A stretch of 6,509 nt of DNA from Bacteroidota bacterium (GTDB taxonomy: Bacteria; Bacteroidota; Ignavibacteria; Ignavibacteriales; Melioribacteraceae), in the NCBI GenBank assembly GCA_023453125.1, contig JAEXUB010000087.1, positions 1 through 6,509 of the forward strand, in the 5' to 3' direction. Under the pieces are notes generated by a model that had not been told where the DNA came from, made no database searches, and saw only the letters and a list, made by a program, of their open reading frames with translations. Numbering within the stretch: the stretch's first letter is position 1; every line of letters starts with the position of its first letter. Positions 1 to 6,182 of the stretch are shown piece after piece. Both the position numbers and the translations under genes were made by a program.

Positions 1-822
1 TCCGCCTCCGAATCTTCCTATAATATCATCATACTTAATGCCTGAGTTTGGATTTGAACGGTCTGCCAGATTACCCGATTTCTGCCCCATCAGGTAGGGA
101 AGAAGTTCAACCGAACCCCCCGAATTAATACCGGAAAGCCCTTCAAGGATGCCCGCTTGCGACATAAGGCTTGGAATGCCTCTCTGAATTGGAGTCCACG
201 ATACCTGAGTCCTGCTTGCGCGGGGAATTGTTCTTATAACAGCCAAAGTCCAGTTCTGATCTTTTTTGCCTGAGAAATTCAGACTCGAAAAAGGGATTGC
301 CATTTCGGCTGTCCAGCCGGAATTATTCTTGCTTGCAGCAGCATCCCAGATCATATCAAAACTGTCGTCTTCATTATCTCCGGCTCTCATTAAATCCCCC
401 TTAATGCCGTAAGGATTAACGGCCATCTCATACGACCTCTGGTAATCGCCGTAGGTATCCAGAATAACTATCACATAGTCATCCTGAAAAATATTATCAC
501 GGTCGGTTATGTTGGCCCTTATCTGTTCCGGATTTGTATCGAAACATCTGAAACCGAAATAAAGATTATTTTCATCATACAATGCATAAACAAGTGTTTT
601 CTGCGGAGCGGGAATATTATCTCCCGGCGAGACTTCATAGTTTAATTCAACCGGTTCTGCTTTTAGCCATACCGGATTATCAAGTTTTCCATTCAGTTCA
701 ATTTCATCATCAATGCGGACTGCTTTAATAGAGGATTTTCCCTGCGGTACAGTCTGGCCGATAAGAGTAAAAGAGAATAAAAGAAGGAACAAAGGCAAAT
801 ACTTAAAAGATTTCATAAACAT
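1..822 (-). CDS. CBM9-like / DUF5916 outer-membrane protein, N-terminal part (runs off left edge)
   Basis: The first 274 codons of a leftward gene remain open to base 1, so the C-terminal barrel lies outside the window. The protein begins with a signal peptide (MFMKSFKYLPLFLLLFSF, then a Gly-Gln-Thr region), followed by a family-9 carbohydrate-binding-like beta-sandwich at about residues 30-210. Visible hallmarks are GKLDNPVW, LYFGFRCFDTNP, FQDDYV, VNPYGIKGDLMR and GWTAEMAIPFSSLNF. Residues about 235-274 (GGSVELLPYLMGQ, IIGRFGGG) begin the DUF5916 barrel. The protein aligns almost without gaps to its neighbour at 1104-3341, with well over half the positions identical by eye, so the two are tandem paralogues. 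The start could be the ATG at 822 or the in-frame ATG at 816. A GGGG run (828-831) five bases upstream favours 822. The substrate is unknown; a surface or outer-membrane location is inferred from the signal peptide and family. Confidence 0.92.
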   Translation of the reverse strand, partial: MFMKSFKYLPLFLLLFSFTLIGQTVPQGKSSIKAVRIDDEIELNGKLDNPVWLKAEPVELNYEVSPGDNIPAPQKTLVYALYDENNLYFGFRCFDTNPEQIRANITDRDNIFQDDYVIVILDTYGDYQRSYEMAVNPYGIKGDLMRAGDNEDDSFDMIWDAAASKNNSGWTAEMAIPFSSLNFSGKKDQNWTLAVIRTIPRASRTQVSWTPIQRGIPSLMSQAGILEGLSGINSGGSVELLPYLMGQKSGNLADRSNPNSGIKYDDIIGRFGGG

Positions 823-891
823 TTAAACCCCGGATTAAGGAAATAAATTATCAAAATTTCAATTATGGCAATTTGAACAAATCCCTTTTCT

Positions 892-954
892 CCCCGGCAA
901 ACGGTGCCGGAAAGGACATATTCATCCATTTGTTTGACGTTTAATAAGCCGGGG
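892..954 (-). promoter_or_regulatory. Possible structured leader of the left-edge gene
   Basis: Read on the minus strand, CCGGCA (910-905) and TGCCGG (899-894) form a 6-bp hairpin with a 5-base loop. The same 3' segment extended (GCCGGGG, 898-892) can instead pair over 7 GC-rich positions with CCCCGGC (954-948), which excludes the first hairpin. A further CCGGGG copy at 833-828 sits just upstream of the ATG at 822 and could also pair with the CCCCGG element, covering the ribosome-binding region. The complementarities are read directly from the sequence. A regulatory role is inferred and unproven; no riboswitch class is recognised. Confidence 0.25.
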
Positions 955-1030
955 CGGTTTAAATATTTTTTCCCTTTGGGCAAAAAATTCTGCCTGAATG
1001 AAATAATGTGGGAAATAATCAGATTAGCAT

Positions 1031-1063
1031 AAAAAAACCCGGTTCCGCCACTCCGGAACCGGG
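1031..1063 (-). terminator. Rho-independent terminator of the DUF5916 gene
   Basis: On the minus strand a perfect 10-bp GC-rich stem (CCCGGTTCCG / CGGAACCGGG, arms 1054-1063 and 1038-1047) with a 6-base loop is followed directly by seven T residues (1037-1031). It lies about 40 bases downstream of the stop codon at 1104. It should separate transcription of the complete gene from the downstream paralogue, so the latter probably needs its own promoter. Confidence 0.93.
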
Positions 1064-1103
1064 CATAAATAGAAGATACGCCTACCTGTCTATTTATCGG
1101 GGG

Positions 1104-3341
1104 TTAAATTCCTATCAAATACTGCAGTTTAACAAAGTACTGCTGTTCCGTATTCCTGAATCCGAACTCTCCTTCGTAATCGTGATAATAGCTTGTCGCA
1201 CCGATAAAGAAAGTAGTAAATGCGTTTAGCTTATAGCTTACTAGAGGATAGAGCTGGAATGCCTTGTCAAATGAGTTGTACTGCAGAATAGTCCTTACAA
1301 AAAATTCAGGGGTGAACTGGTAAATTCCTACTGCGCGGTAGATGTTTCCGTCAAAATATAATTCATCATTTGTTTTATTCTTTAAATTCGCTCTTGTGTA
1401 GGAAAGGGATATGTCAATCTGCGAAGTCGGCTTAAGCTGAAGAGCGGCATAAATATTATGTCCCGTACCCACAGCCGGACTTGATGAGCGGTAAATGAAA
1501 TCACCGATGTTCAAACTGAAATTAAATGATATTGCATTCAGCGGTCTTGAATTAATATTTATATTTACTCTGTTTACGTTTTTTAATTCAGTGCTGCGGA
1601 ACAGTTCGTCGTTTACGAGAAGATAACTAATGTTTAGGCTTGTCTGCCCTTTGAACTCCAGATAAACCCAGGGCACGGCTGTCTGTTCTTTCTTTGCCCC
1701 CTCATAATTATAACGGAGATCTCCATTAATGCCGAAGACAATCTTGTCAAGGAATGAATTTGCTGGATAGAGGGTAAAATTATGCTCCATTTCAATTCCC
1801 CTGTACCCGGCGGATGTAATCATTCCGTTATATGTCTGGAATGTAGGTGAAATATCAACATATTCAAGACTGAATCCGTATGAGCGTCCGGAATGAGAAA
1901 GCTGCATTTCCAAACCGAGGCCCTTATATTCCTCTCCGTCGAACGAGGCATTATATTCGGTATTGCCGAACTTTCTTGACGATGTAAAGAGAGACAAATC
2001 GTTAAGCTCGCTCGTCTGCGATAAATGCAGTTCCCCTTTGAAATTCCAGTTTTCCCAGAAACGGTAACCCCAGTCAAACCCGAGGCCGTAATTGTGCCCG
2101 CCGTCGAGATTTCTTGTAAGAAGAAAAGCTCCCATATATCTCTCTTCTCCGATTTCATAACGGAAGCGGCCGACGTTAACAAAAGATTTTAATTCGCTGG
2201 CAACGGTACTGCTGTTTTCTTCTCCCGGTACAATAAATATTGTGTTTCTGTCGTATGCGCTCATAAACATATAGGTGAACGCTCCTGTTTTTCCCATTAT
2301 TCGTCCGGCCCATAGGGGATCGTTAATTGAGCGGGAATAATAAACCGGAGTCTGGAGAAGCTCGCGCCCGTTTAGAAAGAAGGGGCGTTTTTCATCATAC
2401 TGGAGCGCGAATGTTGTGTTTACGCTTATCTGGTCTGCATCCGATTCTATCTGGCTGAAATCGGGATTGAGAACGGTCTCTAGTATAAAGCTTGCGCTCG
2501 GCGAATATTTTATACCCCCTCCGAATCTTCCGATTAAAGGATCATATTTCATTCCCGATGATGGATTGGATGAATTGTTAAGCATTACATTTTTCTGTCC
2601 CATTACATAAGGGAGAAGTTCAAGGTTTCCCCCGGAGGTTACATTTTTAATTCCGGTAAGTATTCCCCCCTGTTTCATAATATTGGGAATACTCCTGTCG
2701 TATGGAGTCCACGCATTCTGGGAACGGCTGGCGCGCGGAATAATTCTCATAACAACGAGTGTCCAGTTCTGTTCCTCTGCACTCGGGAAATTAAGGCTTG
2801 TAAAGGGAATTGCCATAACGGCAGTCCATCCCTCTTCATCCATTATAGCTGCTGAATGCCATATCATATCGAAACTCGAATCCTCGTTATCTCCCGTTCT
2901 CATCAGGTCTGCCTTAATTCCGTAAGGATTTACCATCAGTTCGTATGCGCGGTGATAATCGTTGTAGGGATCTATCATCACTCCTACAAAATCATCCTGA
3001 AAAATCCGGTCCCTGTCCGAAATGTTTGCTCTTATTTCTTTCGGATTCGTATCGTAGCATTTAAACCCGAAGTAGAGCATTTTATCATCGTAGAGCGCTT
3101 TTACATAAGTTTTCTGGGGAGAAGGAATATTTTCGCCGGGCATTACTTCATATGCAATTTCAATCGGTTTTGCCTTCTGCCAGGCAGGGTCATCCAGTTT
3201 TCCGGTTAATTCAATGGGTGTATTTATTTTTAACGCTTCCAGAGCCGGTTTTTGGAGCGGAGTCTTTTGCGCCTGCGCCAATGAGGTTAAATTCATTGCC
3301 GCCAGTAAAAATGTTAATATTGGAAATAATTTCGCTTTCAT
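1104..3341 (-). CDS. CBM9-like / DUF5916 outer-membrane beta-barrel protein
   Basis: This is a complete 745-residue exported protein. Residues 1-25 form a signal peptide (basic start, hydrophobic core, probable AQA cleavage site). Residues about 38-215 resemble the family-9 carbohydrate-binding-type domain, with GKLDDPAW (47-54), LYFGFKCYDTNP (89-100), FQDDFV, a VNPYGIKADLMR block, GWTAVMAIPF (171-180) and a WTPYDRSIP motif. The remaining roughly 500 residues (about 240-745) are alternating polar/aromatic strands typical of the DUF5916 beta-barrel, ending FVKLQYLIGI. The start is supported by AAAGGG at 3352-3347, five bases before ATG. In the usually EMAIPF-like stretch this copy has Val175, where the paralogue at 1-822 keeps Glu. 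The family is widespread in Bacteroidota-like bacteria and usually annotated as hypothetical or carbohydrate-binding; substrate and transport activity are unknown. It ends at its own terminator and is divergent from the DJ-1-like gene. Confidence 0.95.
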   Translation of the reverse strand: MKAKLFPILTFLLAAMNLTSLAQAQKTPLQKPALEALKINTPIELTGKLDDPAWQKAKPIEIAYEVMPGENIPSPQKTYVKALYDDKMLYFGFKCYDTNPKEIRANISDRDRIFQDDFVGVMIDPYNDYHRAYELMVNPYGIKADLMRTGDNEDSSFDMIWHSAAIMDEEGWTAVMAIPFTSLNFPSAEEQNWTLVVMRIIPRASRSQNAWTPYDRSIPNIMKQGGILTGIKNVTSGGNLELLPYVMGQKNVMLNNSSNPSSGMKYDPLIGRFGGGIKYSPSASFILETVLNPDFSQIESDADQISVNTTFALQYDEKRPFFLNGRELLQTPVYYSRSINDPLWAGRIMGKTGAFTYMFMSAYDRNTIFIVPGEENSSTVASELKSFVNVGRFRYEIGEERYMGAFLLTRNLDGGHNYGLGFDWGYRFWENWNFKGELHLSQTSELNDLSLFTSSRKFGNTEYNASFDGEEYKGLGLEMQLSHSGRSYGFSLEYVDISPTFQTYNGMITSAGYRGIEMEHNFTLYPANSFLDKIVFGINGDLRYNYEGAKKEQTAVPWVYLEFKGQTSLNISYLLVNDELFRSTELKNVNRVNININSRPLNAISFNFSLNIGDFIYRSSSPAVGTGHNIYAALQLKPTSQIDISLSYTRANLKNKTNDELYFDGNIYRAVGIYQFTPEFFVRTILQYNSFDKAFQLYPLVSYKLNAFTTFFIGATSYYHDYEGEFGFRNTEQQYFVKLQYLIGI

Positions 3342-3483
3342 AATTTCCCTTTCTTTTCGATTTCCTTTCCCTATTTGACGAGCCTATTCCAAAAAGGGTT
3401 ACAGAAAAAAGAATAAATTCATTTCAGCTTTTAATTTCCCCTATCTATTGTTATTTTGAAGTATTAAAATTAAAGGTTTGTTT
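3342..3483. promoter_or_regulatory. Divergent intergenic region
   Basis: These 142 bases separate the leftward DUF5916 gene from the rightward DJ-1-like gene and must carry promoters for both unless distant ones are used. On the plus strand, TTGACG at 3375-3380 is a good -35, but the best -10 at a tolerable distance (TACAGA, 3400-3405) is weak. TAAAAT at 3465-3470 is a reasonable -10 without a good -35. AAAGG at 3472-3476 is the likely ribosome-binding site for the TTG at 3484. I found no strong leftward promoter. Confidence 0.4.
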
Positions 3484-4002
3484 TTGCCTTCAAAAAGCGT
3501 CTTATTAATAGTACCGGCTGTCGATTTTAACGAACAGGAATATTTAACCGTTTACGGGGAATTGAATAAAAACGGATTTAAAGTTTTTATTGCGTCCGAC
3601 GCACATACAATCTGCACCGGGAACAACGGTTTAAAAGTTAAAAACGATGTGAGCTTCTTTAATATGAGGGAAGCCAATTTCGGCGCTATTGTTTTTATCG
3701 GCGGGCACGGGGTAAAAAATTACTGGGATAACCAGAGCCTTCACATAATTGCCAAAAAATTTCTGGCCTCTAAAAAAATTGTCGCAGCCATCTGCAGCGC
3801 CCCGGTTATTATTGCCCGTGCGGGAATTCTAAACGGCATAAGCGCCTCCTGCTTTCCCGAAGATAAAAGAGAAATTGAAAGGGAGCGCGCCCTTTATTCA
3901 GACGCTCCCGTTACGGTTGAAAAGAAAATTATTACAGCCCAGGGCCCATCTGCGGCCAAAGAATTTGTAAGCCGTATAATAAATGAACTTAACAGAGCTT
4001 AA
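3484..4002 (+). CDS. DJ-1/PfpI-family protein
   Basis: A 172-residue protein of the DJ-1/PfpI (class I glutamine amidotransferase-like) superfamily, which includes stress chaperones, deglycase or glyoxalase-type enzymes and intracellular proteases. The Rossmann-like core is visible: SVLLIVPAVDFNEQEY at the N terminus, with a glutamate (17 or 19) where the family has its conserved acidic residue; GFKVFIAS; AIVFIGGHG (about 69-76), the glycine turn; and VAAICSAPVIIARAG, the nucleophile elbow with Cys104. The residue after the cysteine is Ser, not the His of PfpI-type ICHGP, so a protease-like triad is unlikely. ITAQGPSAAKEF near the C terminus matches the family's last conserved block. No ATG precedes the domain and a TGA at 3457 closes the frame, so a TTG start is needed. 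TTG 3484 sits seven bases after AAAGG; TTG 3478 is the alternative. No signal peptide is present, so it should be cytoplasmic. ispG follows 56 bases later, probably in the same operon. Exact activity is unassigned. Confidence 0.87.
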   Translation: MPSKSVLLIVPAVDFNEQEYLTVYGELNKNGFKVFIASDAHTICTGNNGLKVKNDVSFFNMREANFGAIVFIGGHGVKNYWDNQSLHIIAKKFLASKKIVAAICSAPVIIARAGILNGISASCFPEDKREIERERALYSDAPVTVEKKIITAQGPSAAKEFVSRIINELNRA

Positions 4003-4029
4003 AAAATTTATTACTCCTCCTCTTACTCA

Positions 4030-4042
4030 TTTGTTTAACAAA
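4030..4042. promoter_or_regulatory. 13-bp palindrome upstream of ispG
   Basis: TTTGTT-T-AACAAA is a perfect 6-bp inverted repeat around one central base, placed 16 bases before the ispG start. It could be an operator half-turn pair or chance in AT-rich sequence; its RNA form has too short a loop to be a good hairpin. No regulator is identified. The ispG leader has no strong Shine-Dalgarno, only the A-rich stretch AAAGAAAAAG (4040-4049). Confidence 0.2.
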
Positions 4043-4058
4043 GAAAAAGAATCCGATT

Positions 4059-6005
4059 ATGGAAAATAAATTCCGTTACTGCGAAAGCGTTACCGAATAT
4101 ATCCGCTTTAAAACTCGAGTTGTTAATGTAGGGGATATTCCACTCGGCGGCTCCAATCCGATACGAATCCAGTCTATGACCACTACCGATACAATGGATA
4201 CAATAGCAACGGATGAGCAGACCATCAGAATGGTTAATGCCGGATGCGAATATGTAAGAATTACTGCCCCCAGCATTAACGAAGCACGCAATCTGGAGAA
4301 CATTAAAAACGAATTGAAGAAGAGAGGATATAATGTTCCGCTGATTGCCGATATTCATTTTACGCCGAACGCAGCGGAAGCCGCCGCCCGCATTGTGGAA
4401 AAGGTGCGCGTTAATCCGGGCAACTATGTTGATAAGAAAAAATTCCAGCAGCTGGAATATACAGACGCAGAATATTCGGCGGAAATAGAACGTATAAGAG
4501 AGAGGTTCTCCCCTCTGGTTAAAATATGCAAAGAATACGGCACCGCAATGCGCATCGGGACAAATCACGGCTCTCTTTCTGACCGCATTATGAGCCGCTT
4601 TGGAGATTCTCCAATTGGAATGGTTGAATCGGCTCTGGAATTTGTGAGAATTTGCGAAGACCTCAACTATTATAATATTGTCCTTTCAATGAAAGCGAGC
4701 AATACTCAGGTAATGGTTCAGGCATACAGGCTTCTAATTAATAAGATGATTGAAGCCGGAATGAATTATCCGCTCCATCTCGGAGTAACAGAGGCGGGGG
4801 ATGGCGAAGACGGACGCATTAAATCGGCCGCCGGTATCGGCGCCCTCCTCGAAGACGGATTAGGCGATACTATAAGAGTTTCTCTTACCGAAGAACCCGA
4901 GTTTGAAGCTCCCGTTGCAATTGCAATTGTTAACAAGTACGGCAATAGAAAAAATATCAAACCGATTCCTCCCGTTGAAAAAATAATTAAAGACCCCTTC
5001 CGATTTGAGAAAAGAGAATCCTTTGAAGTCTCTTCAATAGGGGGAAACAGCGTGCCTAAAGTCGGTGCCGATTTTTCCCGCAGAAAAATTATTGAAAGAA
5101 AAGACCTCAATGCAATTGGCTATGAATACTCGGAGGAACTGGATAAATGGAAAATGGGGGATATGTCCGCAGACCTGCTTTATGCAGGCGGCAGCGTACT
5201 GAATTTTGATCCCCCCTCAGGATTAAAAATTATCTATGATTATAACACCTGGAAAAACCTTTCAGATAAGACGGCAGGTTTTCCCCTTTTTACTATAGAT
5301 GAATTTAATAGTGCGCCGGAAAAATCGTTCCTCCTCAATTTTGTTAAAGCGGAAATAAATTCATTCGGCGAAAACGGATTTGAAAAAACTTTTAACAATC
5401 CGGCGGTGGTTTATATTCTTTCAACCTCCAACGGCAACTCCGTACAGGAACTGCGCCGCTTCTTCTTTGAACTGATGGAAAGAAAGATCAATAATCCCGT
5501 AATCATAACCCGGAATTATTCCCCTGCAGATCCTGAACTTCTCCGGCTCTATTCGGCATCCGAAATCGGGGCTTTACAGATTGACGGCTTCGGTGAGGGG
5601 ATTTTAATTTCAGCCGGCATAAATGAACCGGACGCCGGAATCCTTCACTTTATAAACCGGACCTCATTCGGCATTCTGCAGGCAGTAAGGGCCAGAATCT
5701 CAAAAACAGAGTATATTGCCTGCCCCTCCTGCGGCAGCACCCTATTTGACCTTATTGAGGTTACAAATAAGATAAGAAAGAGGACAGAACACCTGAAAGG
5801 GGTAAAAATTGGGATTATGGGGTGTATTGTCAATGGACCGGGGGAAATGGCAGACGCCGATTTCGGATATGTGGGCTCGGGACCGGGAAAAATCACCCTT
5901 TACAGAGGAAAAGAGGCGGTAAAAAGGAATATAAGCTCCCATTCTGCCGTAGACGAGCTCATTTCCCTCATAAAAGAGAGTGGAATGTGGGTGGAGAAAG
6001 ATTAA
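4059..6005 (+). CDS. ispG: 4-hydroxy-3-methylbut-2-enyl diphosphate synthase (long, three-domain form)
   Basis: IspG (GcpE) reductively converts 2-C-methyl-D-erythritol 2,4-cyclodiphosphate to HMBPP, the penultimate step of the MEP isoprenoid pathway, in the cytoplasm. Residues about 15-295 are the TIM barrel: RIQSMTTTDTMDT, VRITAPS, PLIADIHFTPNAA, KVRVNPGNYVD, MRIGTNHGSLSDR, LSMKASN and LHLGVTEAGDGEDGRIKSA. Residues about 535-648 are the [4Fe-4S] domain, with the three expected cysteine ligands at CPSCGS (Cys555, Cys558) and GIMGCIVNGPGE (Cys589), plus Glu596 as the expected fourth ligand. Between them, about 300-530, is a poorly conserved insert corresponding to the extra A* domain of plant, Chlamydiae and Bacteroidota-type enzymes. 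This explains 648 residues against about 370 in E. coli. All key residues seen are intact. The ATG at 4059 gives a normal N terminus, though no good Shine-Dalgarno precedes it. It is probably cotranscribed with the DJ-1-like gene. Confidence 0.98.
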   Translation: MENKFRYCESVTEYIRFKTRVVNVGDIPLGGSNPIRIQSMTTTDTMDTIATDEQTIRMVNAGCEYVRITAPSINEARNLENIKNELKKRGYNVPLIADIHFTPNAAEAAARIVEKVRVNPGNYVDKKKFQQLEYTDAEYSAEIERIRERFSPLVKICKEYGTAMRIGTNHGSLSDRIMSRFGDSPIGMVESALEFVRICEDLNYYNIVLSMKASNTQVMVQAYRLLINKMIEAGMNYPLHLGVTEAGDGEDGRIKSAAGIGALLEDGLGDTIRVSLTEEPEFEAPVAIAIVNKYGNRKNIKPIPPVEKIIKDPFRFEKRESFEVSSIGGNSVPKVGADFSRRKIIERKDLNAIGYEYSEELDKWKMGDMSADLLYAGGSVLNFDPPSGLKIIYDYNTWKNLSDKTAGFPLFTIDEFNSAPEKSFLLNFVKAEINSFGENGFEKTFNNPAVVYILSTSNGNSVQELRRFFFELMERKINNPVIITRNYSPADPELLRLYSASEIGALQIDGFGEGILISAGINEPDAGILHFINRTSFGILQAVRARISKTEYIACPSCGSTLFDLIEVTNKIRKRTEHLKGVKIGIMGCIVNGPGEMADADFGYVGSGPGKITLYRGKEAVKRNISSHSAVDELISLIKESGMWVEKD

Positions 6006-6014
6006 AAAAATTTT

Positions 6015-6076
6015 AGTTCGTAACTTATTGACGAATTTTCGGAATTGAATTATATTTATGCAGATGATTACGAACT
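6015..6076. repeat. 9-bp inverted repeat flanking the promoter
   Basis: AGTTCGTAA at 6015-6023 and its exact reverse complement TTACGAACT at 6068-6076 lie on either side of the promoter at 6028-6056, with centres 53 bp apart, close to five helical turns. The left arm is itself part of a short palindrome (AGTT-CGT-AACT, 6015-6025); the right arm keeps it imperfectly. The placement fits paired operators just upstream of -35 and just after the start site, but no regulator is known and chance is not excluded. Confidence 0.35.
6028..6056 (+). promoter_or_regulatory. Sigma70-like promoter upstream of nif3
   Basis: TTGACG (6028-6033) matches the -35 consensus at five of six bases, a 17-base spacer follows, and TATATT (6051-6056) matches the -10 at five of six. 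The overlapping TATATTTA also resembles the Bacteroidota -7 motif TAnnTTTG. Predicted initiation is around 6062-6064. It is the best promoter in the window and would drive the 6064-6182 interval and, on readthrough, the Nif3-like gene. Confidence 0.65.
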
Positions 6077-6141
6077 TTAGAATAAATATTACTGACTTGT
6101 GTACTTTTCCGAAAAACGGTACAGAATCAAACATTAGATAA
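6064..6141 (+). CDS. Candidate 25-residue leaderless peptide (or small RNA interval)
   Basis: An ATG at 6064 coincides with the predicted transcription start of the promoter at 6028-6056 and opens a 25-codon frame ending with TAA at 6139-6141, twelve bases before the terminator hairpin. The peptide begins MITNFRINITDLC and is moderately basic, with one Cys and no membrane segment or recognised domain. There is no ribosome-binding site, so it would need leaderless translation. The same interval may instead encode a roughly 110-120-nt small RNA or simply be the nif3 leader. A frame of this length arises easily by chance; the case rests only on its fit between promoter and terminator. Confidence 0.2.
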   Translation: MITNFRINITDLCTFPKNGTESNIR

Positions 6142-6152
6142 ATTTTTTTGCT

Positions 6153-6182
6153 GCACTCCCCTAAAAGGAGTGCTTTTTTTTT
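6153..6182 (+). terminator. Terminator hairpin abutting the nif3 start codon
   Basis: GCACTCC (6153-6159) and GGAGTGC (6167-6173) form a perfect 7-bp stem with a 7-base loop, followed by nine T residues (6174-6182). This is a good rightward rho-independent terminator for ispG and/or the short transcript from 6062-6064. The T-run ends exactly where the next ATG begins. The AAAAGGAG within the 3' arm is the only Shine-Dalgarno-like sequence before that ATG (12-base spacing), so the hairpin could also mask translation. It also contains the core GCACTC-N9-GAGTGC of the HrcA/CIRCE operator, but without the outer TTA/TAA bases. Confidence 0.85.

Larger units (their letters stand above)
823..1103. 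other. 281-bp spacer between the two leftward paralogues
   Basis: This spacer holds no credible gene. It contains the terminator of the upstream gene (1031-1063), then about 200 bases that would be the promoter and leader region of the left-edge gene. A small AT-rich inverted repeat lies at 966-987 (T6-CCC-TTT-GGG-C-A6), and GC-rich segments at 892-899, 905-910 and 948-954 can pair in two mutually exclusive ways. I found no convincing -35/-10 pair for the left-edge gene. TTGCCA at about 866-871 on the minus strand has only a poor -10 downstream. Confidence 0.6.

Noticed and set aside
966..987. T6-CCC-TTT-GGG-C-A6 inverted repeat as a second terminator
   Set aside because: The loop is three bases, the stem is mostly A-T, and no T-run follows on either strand outside the stem itself.
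2856..3209. 117-codon plus-strand open frame inside the DUF5916 gene
   Set aside because: It is antisense to the well-conserved sugar-binding-type domain, whose reading frame matches both the paralogue and the family.
4014..4021. CTCCTCCT resembling the 16S rRNA anti-Shine-Dalgarno tail upstream of ispG
   Set aside because: It is a short pyrimidine run with no rRNA context and no G-rich partner nearby for a credible sequestering hairpin.
4035..4568. 177-codon open frame on the minus strand opposite the start of ispG
   Set aside because: It lies almost wholly antisense to the conserved TIM-barrel part of ispG, and its translation is Cys/His/Ile-rich and unlike a folded family. It is a shadow frame.
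5742..6134. 130-codon minus-strand open frame spanning the ispG 3' end and the spacer
   Set aside because: Most of it is antisense to the conserved Fe-S domain of ispG; it has no recognisable domain, and its composition follows the complementary strand.
6064..6141. Resemblance of the small frame to a MoaA/radical SAM N terminus
   Set aside because: Only a short RINITDLC-like stretch is shared, and the CxxxCxxC cluster motif does not follow, so neither a gene remnant nor a functional domain is supported.
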